Origin: Podochytrium sp. JEL0797
Lineage: Eukaryota > Chytridiomycota > Chytridiomycetes > Chytridiales > Chytriomycetaceae
Assembly (NCBI GenBank): GCA_027596195.1
Contig: JADGJG010000495.1
Coordinates: 1-18,071 of the forward strand
Direction: 5' to 3'
Length of the DNA stretch: 18,071 bases
The position numbers and the translations under genes were made by a program. The notes beneath the pieces were generated by a model that saw nothing but the letters and a program-made list of their open reading frames with translations, had not been told where the DNA came from and ran no database searches. Positions 7,435 through 16,659 of this stretch are shown piece by piece (position 1 is the stretch's first letter; each line of letters begins with the position of its first letter).

Positions 7435-10011
7435 TCATGTGAAAAAGTGTGTCAACGTGCTGCGGATCTTTCTTGGTGTGAATTTCCACACTGGTCATTA
7501 TGGTACCAGAGATGGTGTTCATTTTGGGGATGTGCTCTCCGATCCCTTGGTGAAGGTAAAATTTCGTGTTCGCGGTTTCGCCGAAAATCAAACTCTGATG
7601 AAGATTTTTTTTCATTAGGAAACGATCGACTCTGTACTTCGAACGGTTAGGAACTACAAGTATGAGCCGCTTTCGGCTCCGAAACTCGAAGTCGTGACAG
7701 TCTCGCGGGCAATTGCACTCTCCAGTCTTGACTTTCATGCTCCACGTCCCAAGCCACTGGCACGATTACTTGGTGTAGCAAGTTACTTTCTTGCGCTCTG
7801 TGGGGCTCTCCGGCGTGGCGAAGTTGGCCCAATCCAACTGGCTGGACTCGAGTTGCCCATCAACCCCGACACCAATGCAATCTGGCTGGATGCTGACGGA
7901 TTCCCCAAGTTTTTGCGAGTCCTTGTGCCTGAAACAAAAGGTTCTTGTGCCTACTATATTCACATCAACAGGGCCAACAGTAAGTTCTTCTTGTGTTTTT
8001 GTTGTTAGGAAATCTGTTCTCATTCTAAACGTGTTTATCAGCCCGCATCTTCGACACCGTTCTCTACCTCTGTGCCCTCAAGTACACCCTTGTCAAGTTC
8101 AACGAGACTCTTGAGCCTGGGGCCAAAAAGGTCAAGTATCTCTTTTGCAAGATCACCAACGAGATTCCCGCCGTCGGTGAACTTGGTCGTATCAGCGTTG
8201 ATGACGAGAGTGCGAGGTGGGCCACAACACAACGGGTTGCCAATCTCGTCATGGAAGGCCCAGATGGCCAACCGATTCTCAACGCTGCTGGGCTTGCCAT
8301 TGTCCTTTACACGTACCATTCACTGCGCCACTCCTTTGTCTTCTGGGCCGCAGTGACTTTGCTTTACCACTTGGCAACCAACGTGGCTGGTGACTCGGTT
8401 CGCCTTGTTTGTGAGACCATCAAGGCAGCCGGTCGTTGGAGCACGACTTCGTCATTCAAACGATACATCGACCACGCTGGGCACCAAATTCATCTCCTCA
8501 TCCTCCACAAGACGCGCCATCCTCTCTTGGATCACTTTTTATGGTCTGACCCCATGCCGATCAAGGTTACTCGAGCCCAGCAGGGATTGGATTTGAACCT
8601 GTCGGGAGGACAACGTCGCAGACACGCTGCGATTCACGGGCAGGGGTTGACCGTCATGACTGCTGAGAGTTTGTCGCAGGGTCGTATCACTGGATCGCTT
8701 CAAATGGCAACTGAGGCGGTTTTCGTGTCGTATTTGAAGGAATTGTATGATGGCAAGTACCGCGGCAAAGTCGAGCTCGGGTTCCTGAACGCCACGGAGC
8801 CTTTTATCGGATTCCAGCAAAGTCAGTCGCAACCTCGCCCTTTTCCCATGCCGCAGCAGCAGCAGCAGCAGCAACAAACGGCTCAAATGGCACAACTTCC
8901 GGAACAACAATCCCAGATTCTTTCCCTCCAGCAGCAGCAGCTTCAACATCAACCCATTCAACCTCCACTCAAGCTGCAGCAGCTTTCTTTTGACCTCCAG
9001 CAACATCTTTCTCTTCCCCAACATCCATTCCCCTTGTCTCCCTCTCACACTCACCAGCAAATCCCTCTGCAACCTCAACAACTTCCACCACATTCTCAAC
9101 AAGCACTACAATCTTCTGCCCTTCAATGGTTGGAGTTGCTTCCTTCCGAACCTCACACGTCGTCCTCTCCTTCTCCATTTCCTAACGCGGCTTCCCCATT
9201 TGGCCAATTTGACGCGTTTTCCGACGTCGACGTTTCTGCGTTTACATCACAAACCCCATTTCAAGCGTTTCCGGCTCCAAGCTGCGCCCTCCCGTCAACA
9301 ACAGGCTCTGCCTCATCTGTTCTCGCAGCCCCATTGAATGTGCACCACAGCTTATTGCAACTCGAATTTTCCAATGGGACGCAGCAGCGCTTTTCCTTGA
9401 TGCCTGCCTCCACTCTTGCTCCGAGTCTTCTTTCTGTCGATCCGGTGCCCCTGTCCGGCCCAAGCCTTCGTACTGTCGCTCCGGTTTCTGCCATTACACC
9501 CCCTCAATTTCCTGAGTTCACACTGTCGTTTTCTGGACGGCCTGAAACTCCCCACGTGCCCTTTGCCGTCACCCTTCCGTACAAGAACTGTCCTTTCGGG
9601 TTGAAAAACCTTGCGATTTCCGAGGTCATCGAGACGGTGAATGGCGCCCTGTTCCGCGATTGGGTTGAGAAATTTGAATCAAGCGCGACTTCCAAACTGT
9701 TTTTCGACGGCAATCGCACCAATGCTGGCAAGGCCTATCGCAAGTTATTGGCCCTCGAGTACGTGTTTGCGCATGATTTCTCTGGGAGACTTGCATCTTG
9801 GAACTCTTTCTTCTCTACCAAGAACAAGGCGTTGTTTTCTCCAGTGGATGTCGACAAGCTGCGGGAACTTTTTGCAGCGGCGCGTGAAGCCGACCTCTCC
9901 CAGACCGATGTGATTCCTTGCTCCACCATCCATGACGCCCATTTGGGCGGATTGAGAAGCAGTGGTATTCTTTCAAAGGCCCCTGTTCGCAAGCGGGCCA
10001 AGACTTCCTAA
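7430..10011 (+). CDS. Crypton-like tyrosine recombinase (partial, N-terminus missing)
   Basis: Exons about 7430-7555, 7619-7979 and 8042-10011; introns of 63 and 62 nt (GTAAAA..TTAG, GTAAGT..TCAG); phases agree; at least 818 aa. Catalytic residues of a tyrosine recombinase are visible: Arg in ALRRGEV (7811), Lys in VPETKG (7937), HSLRHSF with His 8317 and Arg 8326, Trp in AAGRWST (8437) replacing the usual second His, and the nucleophile Tyr in FKRYID (8464). This is the R-K-HxxR-W-Y pattern of Crypton/DIRS-type enzymes. It is followed by a low-complexity Gln/Pro/Ser-rich linker (about 8810-9500), then a conserved-looking unrecognised domain (about 9540-9900, KNCPFGLKNLAISEV, GKAYRKLLALEYVFA). 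The end RKRAK resembles a nuclear localisation signal. No in-frame ATG occurs before 8251, so the start codon and N-terminal core-binding helices are lost or in an unseen exon. Confidence 0.82.
8853..8873 (+). repeat. CAG microsatellite encoding polyglutamine
   Basis: About seven CAG units inside the recombinase exon, starting the Gln-rich linker. Confidence 0.9.
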
Positions 10012-10289
10012 ACTTTTACTTCTTTGTTCTTTATTTTCTCTTTTCTTCATTCAATATATTTGATTCGACTTATTATTTGTGTGCCGATATTGCATGGAAT
10101 CAAGTTTGGCAACCCGGCTGGCAAGGGTTGAAGGGCCCGAGTGTTTGTGGGAAGCTGCAGCTCTGCCCAGCGGCTTTGCGTATAAAATAACGCCAAACCA
10201 ACACCACCAGCGTATTTTAAAACATTTGTTTTATACTTTTTGACACCAGAAACGCGTAAATTGGTTTTGAATTGGGCTGTGTGTTGGCT
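10012..10289. other. 3' flank of the Crypton-like element, no gene
   Basis: AT-rich. Holds a small inverted repeat (CAACCC...GGGTTG, about 10110-10130). The long minus-strand frame here has no recognisable domain. Confidence 0.5.
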
Positions 10290-10588
10290 TCGGAATATAA
10301 CGGCCATTTTTGACTCGTCGGAAGCGCGTTTTTCACCCCTCCAACTATATAAAATGAAAGCTTACACTTTCAGCATCTCAAAACTGGTCAAATTATATTT
10401 GTATGACAAAATTTGAATCGTGTGTTGCTTCCCAACTTCAGATTGCAGAATAATTGGTCTGGTTGACTTGAGCTTTTGTATCTCAAATAAACTTTCAACC
10501 CATTGGCCATCCAAAGTTTTTACATACTTATCCGAGCAAAATGGGGTCGATTGGGGGACATTGCAACGCATGGTGAGTGTGCTTGGCG
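10290..10588 (+). repeat. ~300-bp tandem duplication, copy A
   Basis: Shares ordered blocks with 10591-10890: AACGGCCA, GACTCG.TGGAA.CGCGTT, AACTATATA, CTTACACTTT, and a perfectly matching 25-base block around GACAAAATTTGAATCG, then CCATCCAAA, TTATCCGAG and CTTGGC. On the minus strand copy A has an open frame (10362-10571); copy B has several stops in the same register. Confidence 0.85.
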
Positions 10589-10590
10589 TG

Positions 10591-10890
10591 TTTGAATAAA
10601 ACGGCCAGTTCCGACTCGCTGGAAACGCGTTCCACCCGTTCTTTAACTATATAGAATAAAAACTTACACTTTTAGGATGTCAAAACTGGTCGTATCTCTC
10701 TCGTATGACAAAATTTGAATCGTGTGTTGCTCCCCAGGTTAAGAATGCAGACTCAATCATCAAGTTGACTTGACATTCGGAAAGGACAAAATTACTTTCC
10801 CCCATTCGCCATCCAAACTTTCTTCAAAGTTATCCGAGAGCTATGGAAGCTGTTGGGGGTGATTGCATCGTGTCGTGAGTCCAAGCTTGG
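10591..10890 (+). repeat. ~300-bp tandem duplication, copy B
   Basis: Direct repeat of 10290-10588 at an offset of about 301 bp. Divergence is moderate, with small indels. No terminal repeats or coding domain recognised. Confidence 0.85.
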
Positions 10891-11013
10891 CCTTTTATGT
10901 GTCAAGAATATCCCAACTTTCAGACACCTGCCCCCACAAGCATGAAGAATGCAAATTTAAGATCACGAGCCTACATAATTATAAAATATATATTCAATAA
11001 CATAATATCTGCG

Positions 11014-11062
11014 GCCGAGCTGTGTAACTTTAATGCCTGATTTGTTGTTGATTTTACAACTT
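11014..11062 (+). repeat. Diverged direct repeat, copy 1
   Basis: GCCGAG...TAAT/CAATGCYTGATTTGTTG..GATTTTA.AACTT is shared with 11298-11346, offset 284 bp, roughly three quarters identical. Confidence 0.6.
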
Positions 11063-11297
11063 CGTAAATTCAATGTGCAAGTGCAGCCACCGATCGATAC
11101 TCACTTGCTCCCATGCGCTTTGCGCCTTATTTTCACGATGCAGAATACTTATAGACGGTTTTAGGCTAAGATTTGGCCCTCTAGCCTATATGCACGTCGA
11201 TTTAGCACACGCTCGGTAATCAGTGTGCACATGCATGTTGGCAATGTCGGGTATCTACAAATAGATGCAATGCATGTTGAATGTTCTAAATTTTGAA

Positions 11298-11346
11298 GCC
11301 GAGTCGTTTATAAACAATGCTTGATTTGTTGCCGATTTTAGAACTT
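11298..11346 (+). repeat. Diverged direct repeat, copy 2
   Basis: Partner of 11014-11062. The spacing is similar to the 300-bp tandem unit just upstream, but the sequences are different. Confidence 0.6.
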
Positions 11347-11749
11347 TTTTCTGATCAAAATATTTAGTATGCGCATGTCTGCAAATGCAATGGTGGTAAT
11401 CATTGCGGTTATTCCATCCATCACGCTTATCCTTCAAGCACTTGGAACCCTGTCACGCGCGCAAATCACACGCGTTTTCATAGCCAAAAGCACGCGAAAA
11501 ACAGGCCATAATAGTGGTTGAATATTTTTGAAGAGCTGTTCATGCGCTGGTGTGCTTATTTTTGATGTCATCAAGTTTCCAGCCTTTTCAAAATACAAAG
11601 TAAATTCAGTAAAAAAGAGAAGGTAGTCGGGAGGATAAGTTTAAAATGAACGCATCATATGTTTCCGAAATTCGACACGTGTATATAACTCTAATTTGCT
11701 TTTGTGGGGCTGGTGTTGAATGGGCAAACAGGCCGTTTGCAGGATTTGA

Positions 11750-11911
11750 AATTTTGTATTAAATCCAAAAACAAGGCTAGAGATTCAACAAGAATTGTTG
11801 GAGTTCGTCAGACCTGAACTCTCCAAATTTTATAACCTTGGGCCGAAAGCTAAAAAAATCGCTTTTGACGCATACCGTCCCTGGATGGAACTGATGCCCG
11901 ACATCCATTAA
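11750..11911 (+). other. Short protein-like open frame (possible gene relic)
   Basis: 53 codons from just after a TGA to TAA at 11909-11911, without ATG near the start. The peptide includes LEIQQELLEFVRPELSKFY and KKIAFDAYRPWMELMPDIH, which has protein-like composition (charged, aromatic, few repeats) unlike the surrounding DNA. No family recognised. An AG acceptor (TTTGCAG, 11736-11742) lies upstream but in another phase. Confidence 0.2.
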
Positions 11912-12525
11912 GGGAGGTTCATCATATGTATTATTACGCATTTTTGTCAATTACCCTGTCTCCATGACGTAAAATATTCGACCGACCGCAATCCAGGAGA
12001 CATTGCTGCGGTAAACATTGTGATTTACAAAAGCTCATAGGGTCGATTTATTGCGTCCTGTATTCGTAGCGAGTTGCAGATATTGGGGCGTTTTCTGGCG
12101 CTTAGACAATCACACACATGGGGAATAAAAGATTGGCATCTAGTTTTACTGTTTTTCGGAAGAAAAGAAAGAACCGTGGGAAATTCAGTATCGCGTTGGG
12201 CTAAGAAAGCGGACGCGGTGTTCGAACACTTTCAGCGGCATTTTGTTTTTTTTCACGTCCTTTCTGAACTATCACTACCAATTATTTTCTTTTCTCCATA
12301 TTTCATTGCCACGATTGATAAACTGAAGACAACTCCTTCCTTCTCCTCATCAATATATTTTTAAAGCCCCTCTTGAGTGTGTATCCAACAAGCATTTCGT
12401 ACACCCACTTTGAATGTAGATAAATGTATAGGGTTCAATCAAGGGTTCGACTTTCATTCTAAGAATGGCCATCACACCCTACTAGGGCGCCCTCTTAAGG
12501 TGCCTTAAGATACATAGAATGTAAA
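11912..12525. other. Intergenic stretch, no supported gene
   Basis: A plus-strand frame at 12074-12364 is open, but its composition and lack of motifs do not support a gene. A palindromic CTTAAGGTGCCTTAAG lies near 12493-12508. Confidence 0.45.
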
Positions 12526-12674
12526 CTAACAATATGAGATGCCACAATCAGTAGAAGTGGAAAACTGATAGTAGTCAGATTAAGTGGGAAAAGAAAAACA
12601 GAACGTACGTCGACCGACGCAGTCTGAGCAGCAGCCAAAGCAACGAGAAATGTTGAGATCAACGCGTGAAGCAT
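12526..12674 (-). CDS. Possible mini-gene with signal peptide (very small secreted protein or relic)
   Basis: The minus-strand ATG at 12672-12674 opens MLHALISTFLVALAAAQTAS, a textbook signal peptide with an AAA/AQ cleavage site. After 22 codons comes a GTACGT donor. A 44-nt intron (12565-12608) has a CTGAC branch motif and a TATCAG acceptor, followed by 12 codons containing two Cys and a TAG at 12526-12528. The predicted product is 34 aa, about 15 after cleavage, so either it is truncated or further exons follow through another intron (GTTAGT at the stop). No family recognised. It lies head-to-head with the GT17 fragment. Confidence 0.3.
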
Positions 12675-12839
12675 GTTATTTCTGAAGTTCTTTTTTTTAA
12701 GAATAGCGATTTATTCGATCGGCGCTTCTATTTTGACAATGCCTCAAATTTTTGGTCGGCGCCCCCAGTGGACGTCGGCGAAAACCGGCATATTTTTCCA
12801 AAATGAGCGCGCCCGACTGAGAGCCGGCAGAAAAAGTTG

Positions 12840-13290
12840 CGCCGGCAACAGCATTGTCTTCGTCTGAGGCAAATCCGAGAGAATCAGGGCCCCCTCGCAA
12901 AGTTATTGACAGTGTTTCTCTACAAGTCGGACTCGTTTTTGAAATCCAGCTCAACACATTATCCCCCGTCATCCACCATTCTTTTTCACGGGCTCGAAAG
13001 GACGGGGTCCATTCCGATTCACTGAATCGTCGTGTCGCTAGGAAACTGCATCCACGACGGGCACGTCGGTCCCTCGTGGTCAAAACCATACTTCGAGACA
13101 CTCCAATAGTACTGAGATTACTACACGAATAGAGGATTTGTGACGCCGAGAAGCTGTTGAAACACGAGGACTTGGTTCTCGTTTCCAAAGTCGAGGAGGT
13201 GTCGCGTTGGCAAGTCGTTGAAGCTTTCAAATAATCCGGAACGCTACTCATTAACGTCATTCTTCGCACTCGATGAAATTCAGTTTGACA
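12840..13290 (+). pseudogene. Decayed GT17 glycosyltransferase fragment
   Basis: Matches the N-terminal half of the GT17 domain at 16860-17340. Matching blocks: ESGPPRKVID, EIQLNTLSPV, then in other frames DAEKLLKHEDLVLVSKVEEV and SRWQVV, and a last block around SLTSFFALDEI. Frames change several times, there is an internal deletion after VIDSV, and in-frame stops occur (TAG 13130-13132, TAA near 13232). No membrane anchor exon is found upstream. At two positions where the longer copy is damaged this fragment keeps the sense version: AAA where the other has TGA, and GAG AAG where the other has lost a base. Confidence 0.82.
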
Positions 13291-14363
13291 TATTCCAACC
13301 GGTCCCCGACCTCTTTCTCTGTGCTATTCTTGGTATCTCACCACCGCGCCACCAATGACTCAATATCACATCAAATGGGATGAGACGCAGCACCATTTGC
13401 AATCATATCACCACTCACACTGTTTAAGTACAATCGCTCGGAATCATTCCGAAAGAACCCGCATATAAAAGGGAGGAGGTTTGGTATATTGCCAGGATCA
13501 TTATTTATTATTCCAATAAACATCAAATTTCCCCTCTTCCTGTTTCACTTGGTTCCATAGTTAGCCCACTCTCCAAGCAGGGCGGAGTGGGTGCAACTGT
13601 GCTTTGGCCAAGAAGAACATGCGGAGGAGTTTACCATCTTTAAAAGGGGGGAGAAGTTCATGTTTCGCGAGTCGAATCTGGACTCAAGAGTCGGGAGAAA
13701 TGAAAGTTTATGTTGTTAAAGAAACATGAGGAAGTGAAGCTAGAGTTTTATTGAGAATGGGTGCGTTTCTCTTAAAAATAGATTAGAATAATATATCACT
13801 GATATTTTAAATGCAGTAATAAGAATTTACCATAAATTGGGGAATGGGGTTTCCCGGAGCCTTTCCTTTTCTCAGTTTAATAAACAATAATGGGACTTGC
13901 ACGACGTGACAGGTCCGAATGTATATGTCAAGATATTGGGGAGACCACTAGTTGCGACAGTGAATCCCGTGAAACAGCTGGCGTCACATCCAGACAATCC
14001 CGGGGATGGGGTTGCGGAAGTATGGGAGTACGTGCTAGTTTAAAGTGGAGCAGGGGTATAGCCGAGGGACATAGCGGACGCCGTGAGGTAAGGCTGCAAT
14101 TCACACTCTGACTACTATTGAGTTGGGTGACGGCGCGTGTTTGCCGACAAAGACTTCGAACCCGGAGAACGACCGACGCGGCAAAAAACTCAACCAAGAA
14201 ACCCCCCTCGACTCCCGCAACGACGAAACTTGCGCCTTAATTTTCTTTCCAAATTTATACCAGATCCCGAAGTGCCGAGAAAAGAATTCACTTGACAATT
14301 TTTTCGGCGAGCAATCAGTCGGCGAATTGTTAAACAAATTATTGCTGCAAAAGAAACAACCAA
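13291..14363. other. Intergenic region upstream of the PC-esterase gene
   Basis: Holds the TATA/AATAAA pair above, another AATAAA at 13879-13884, and a GC-richer part from about 13890 with open frames on both strands (13890-14111 plus, 13928-14197 minus). Neither shows a domain. The frame at 14123-14380 runs into the esterase leader but does not look like its N-terminus. Confidence 0.5.
13464..13520 (+). promoter_or_regulatory. TATA box with nearby AATAAA (core promoter or LTR-like relic)
   Basis: TATAAAA at 13464-13470 and AATAAA at 13515-13520, 45 nt apart. A hairpin CCCACTC (13565-13571)/GAGTGGG (13585-13591) follows. Such a TATA plus poly(A) pair is seen in LTRs, but no second LTR or retrotransposon coding was found. 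Confidence 0.25.
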
Positions 14364-16240
14364 ATGAAATTGGTTCGTAAAAGTATTTCTTCAGTCCGTT
14401 CTTCAGCTTCTTGTATCTCCTTCTTGCTGCACTCTTTCTCTCATTGATTTATCTGCAATTATTTGCCAAATTCGGCCGCGCTATTGGCATCGATCGCTAC
14501 TCCGAAGCGCATATTTGCAGGTGTGTTTGTTGACAAATTTTAGTTAATACTTCGCTTAATGCTTTAAACTAGCCTCCCTCAAGATCTCGCCGACGTGATC
14601 CCCTTGCTGAAGAATTCATTAAAAAAACCATCTTTCATGGTGCTCCCTCTGGAAACACCAAAGACGCAGTTCTCGTCATCAGAATCCATCGGCTATGATG
14701 TTATTTTTCTGGCGATTGTGAGTACACCTCATTTGTGCTGATTTTCTATTTTTGTTGTTGATGAAGCTACAGATTCCACCAATCAAAACGACAGTTACAG
14801 AGAAGGGACAATTTTCCGCCCCAGAGCCGTATGCTTATGCTCCCGACGAAATTTTGGCATACGCTGTATCAGATACGGTATTCAGAAGGGCTCAATTCTT
14901 TCCTTGCTTCGCAGATCATATAGACCCTGCGGATATCTCCTCCACAGCTCGAATTTACTCTTCTAAGATTGCACTTTCCATTCCATCAAACTACACTCTC
15001 TCCTCGCGCCTCCAATACCACAATTACGAGTACGGCCCTGGAATCAACAACTCCCATTTCGAGATCATACCCCTCTCCAGTGATTTGCTCGAATCCTTCA
15101 CCCCGCTCCATTTCAACCTCCCAGACACGCGTCTCCTGCCAGACCCATCTTGCCTTTCTCACCTCTCAGGGCAATGGATTCCCTCATCTCTGATTCCCAC
15201 CTTCCCGGAGAACCAGAAAAAGTTTCTCGACATTCAGCGCCACACGATCCTTGACTACGTGTGGAAGCCTGATAATTGCCTCCTCCGCGATTTCACCATG
15301 GTCCAGGCGCGCACGTGCTTTGTCAAAAAGTATCCCGTCGTGCATCTGTGGGGGGATTCCAACACACGCAGGGCAATCAAATTGTTGGGCAGGACAGATT
15401 GGTGCACGGATCAGAGGGATAAATGTAATTGTGAGGATAAGTGGGATGAAATCGCTCCAGGGTTTGTGTCGTTTGTTGCTTGGCGTTCGGATGTACTTCC
15501 TTTCCTGCTCTTTGTCTTACTTCCTCCGGCTTTTTAATCAGGTCCAAGCATGATTCCAAGATAATTCTGAGCGTGGACAAAGACATTTACTTCACGGACC
15601 AAGTCGTCGACCGGACCGACATTTCGACATTCGTGTTCCAGTTCATTCATGGAATGGGCTCAAGGAACAGTGGTGCATGGAGAGATTTTATGGTACCTGG
15701 TGTGAAATCGAGGTTCAACGCATATTACAAAGACGCGAGACATCCGCAACTGGTGATTTTGAATGTAACGCAGCGTATTTTTTCCGAACCAATTCAAAAC
15801 TGAAAACCGGATTTGCGCACAGTTTGGAAACTGGGACACAATGGATTCCGAGGGTCCCGTTGATTGGGAGAAGAATGCGAACGAGGTAGCTGATGTGTTA
15901 AATTGATGTAGTATACCTAATGTTAAAAAATTAAATTTTTCAGATCACTGACCAATTCAAACAATACTATGCGGAGGCTAACCCACCACCTCTATTCGTG
16001 CTAGCGGCCCCCCAAGCTTATGACCAGCCCTCTTTCCGAATGTATGCAATCATGCGCCAACAATTGTTTTGGGATATTGTGTCGCCCATATTTCAAAAAA
16101 AGATTGGCGCGAAATTGTGGAATAATATGGTTGTGGGAGACGGAGAGGGGATGAACGCAGATTGGAGATGTAAATCAAACCACGTACATAACAGCGTTTT
16201 GTGGTTGGAGAATCAGTTGCTGTTTAATCTTGTTTGTTGA
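14364..16240 (+). CDS. Membrane-anchored SGNH/PC-esterase family protein
   Basis: Exons 14364-14520, 14573-14717, 14767-15461, 15542-15764, 15823-15885 and 15944-16240; introns of 49-80 nt, all GT-AG, phases agreeing; about 526 aa. Exon 1 encodes a type II anchor (FFSFLYLLLAALFLSLIYLQ). Then come SGQWI, YVWKPDNCLLRDF, WGDSNTRR with the SGNH Ser in GDS (15358-15360), ILNFGNWDT, and the terminal DWRCKSNHVHNSV block with the Asp/His pair, ending ENQLLFNLVC. This order is the PC-esterase (TBL/NXPE/Cas1-like) plan. Members transfer or remove acyl groups on cell-wall or glycan sugars in the Golgi; the substrate here is unknown. From ATG 14364 (MKLVRK) the frame reaches the anchor only if one A is added to the AAAA run at 14379-14382. 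Without it, a TAA (14378) blocks the anchor frame. The exon 3 start could be 14767 or 14773. Confidence 0.86.
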
Positions 16241-16659
16241 TTGTGGGAAATTAAAAGGGGGGAAATGGATCGGTTATATTTTAGAAATACTTGGAAGGGT
16301 TTCGTCCCAGGCTGACGGCAGGCATCTTTGGAACGCACCGATGCACTTGCCAGAAGTAGTTTTTCAGTCAATATTGGGAAACGGAGGTTTCCGGAGACGA
16401 CGACTCCCGCACCGGCGAAGCTTGTGCCTTCTTTTCTTCCCCACCCAAGATCATCATGTTGTGTGGAAAAAGAAGCGAATTTACATAGAAATAAACGCTC
16501 TATGTCAGTCGTTATTTTGTGATGTTTTCGATCCGTAGAAAGGTGATGGGAGTTAAGAATCTTTGTCCAGATTGTTGGGATGGGTGTAGCTGTGGTGCGT
16601 ACAAAAAAATATGGGCCGGAATACCCAACGTACCGTTGATCGACAAAAAAAATGGTATC
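16241..16659. other. Intergenic gap between esterase and GT17 genes
   Basis: No gene supported. An AATAAA at 16490-16495 could end the esterase transcript. The GT17 frame stays open upstream of its chosen ATG to 16519 (MMFSIRRKVMGVKNLCPDCW), so a longer cytosolic N-terminus is possible. Confidence 0.5.

Larger units (their letters stand above)
7425..10011 (+). mobile_element. Crypton-like tyrosine-recombinase element, 5'-truncated
   Basis: A eukaryotic tyrosine recombinase with introns and no reverse transcriptase, placed directly against a truncated host gene, fits a Crypton. No terminal inverted repeats or long terminal repeats were found. The left boundary is inferred from where PIN-gene coding ends (about 7430). 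The right boundary is unknown, and the stop at 10009-10011 is only the coding end. Confidence 0.65.
10891..11749. other. Gene-free AT-rich stretch with diverged repeats
   Basis: No coding segment I can support. Contains the repeat pair listed at 11014 and 11298, and several copies of CATGTTG-like words around 11232-11280. Confidence 0.55.

Noticed and set aside
8539..9102. Leu-rich minus-strand frame
   Set aside because: Antisense of the Gln-rich recombinase linker (CAG reads CTG).
10362..10571. Minus-strand frame in the 300-bp repeat as a gene
   Set aside because: Copy B has several stops in the same register and differences are not concentrated at third positions.
12074..12364. 96-codon plus-strand frame
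   Set aside because: No motif, start context or splice support, and composition like the flanks.
12697..13269. 190-codon minus-strand open frame
   Set aside because: Antisense of the GT17 relic, whose matches to the 16.8-17.3 kb copy are on the plus strand.
13464..13591. Solo LTR
   Set aside because: TATA, AATAAA and a hairpin are present, but no paired LTR, TG..CA ends, primer-binding site or retrotransposon coding could be shown.
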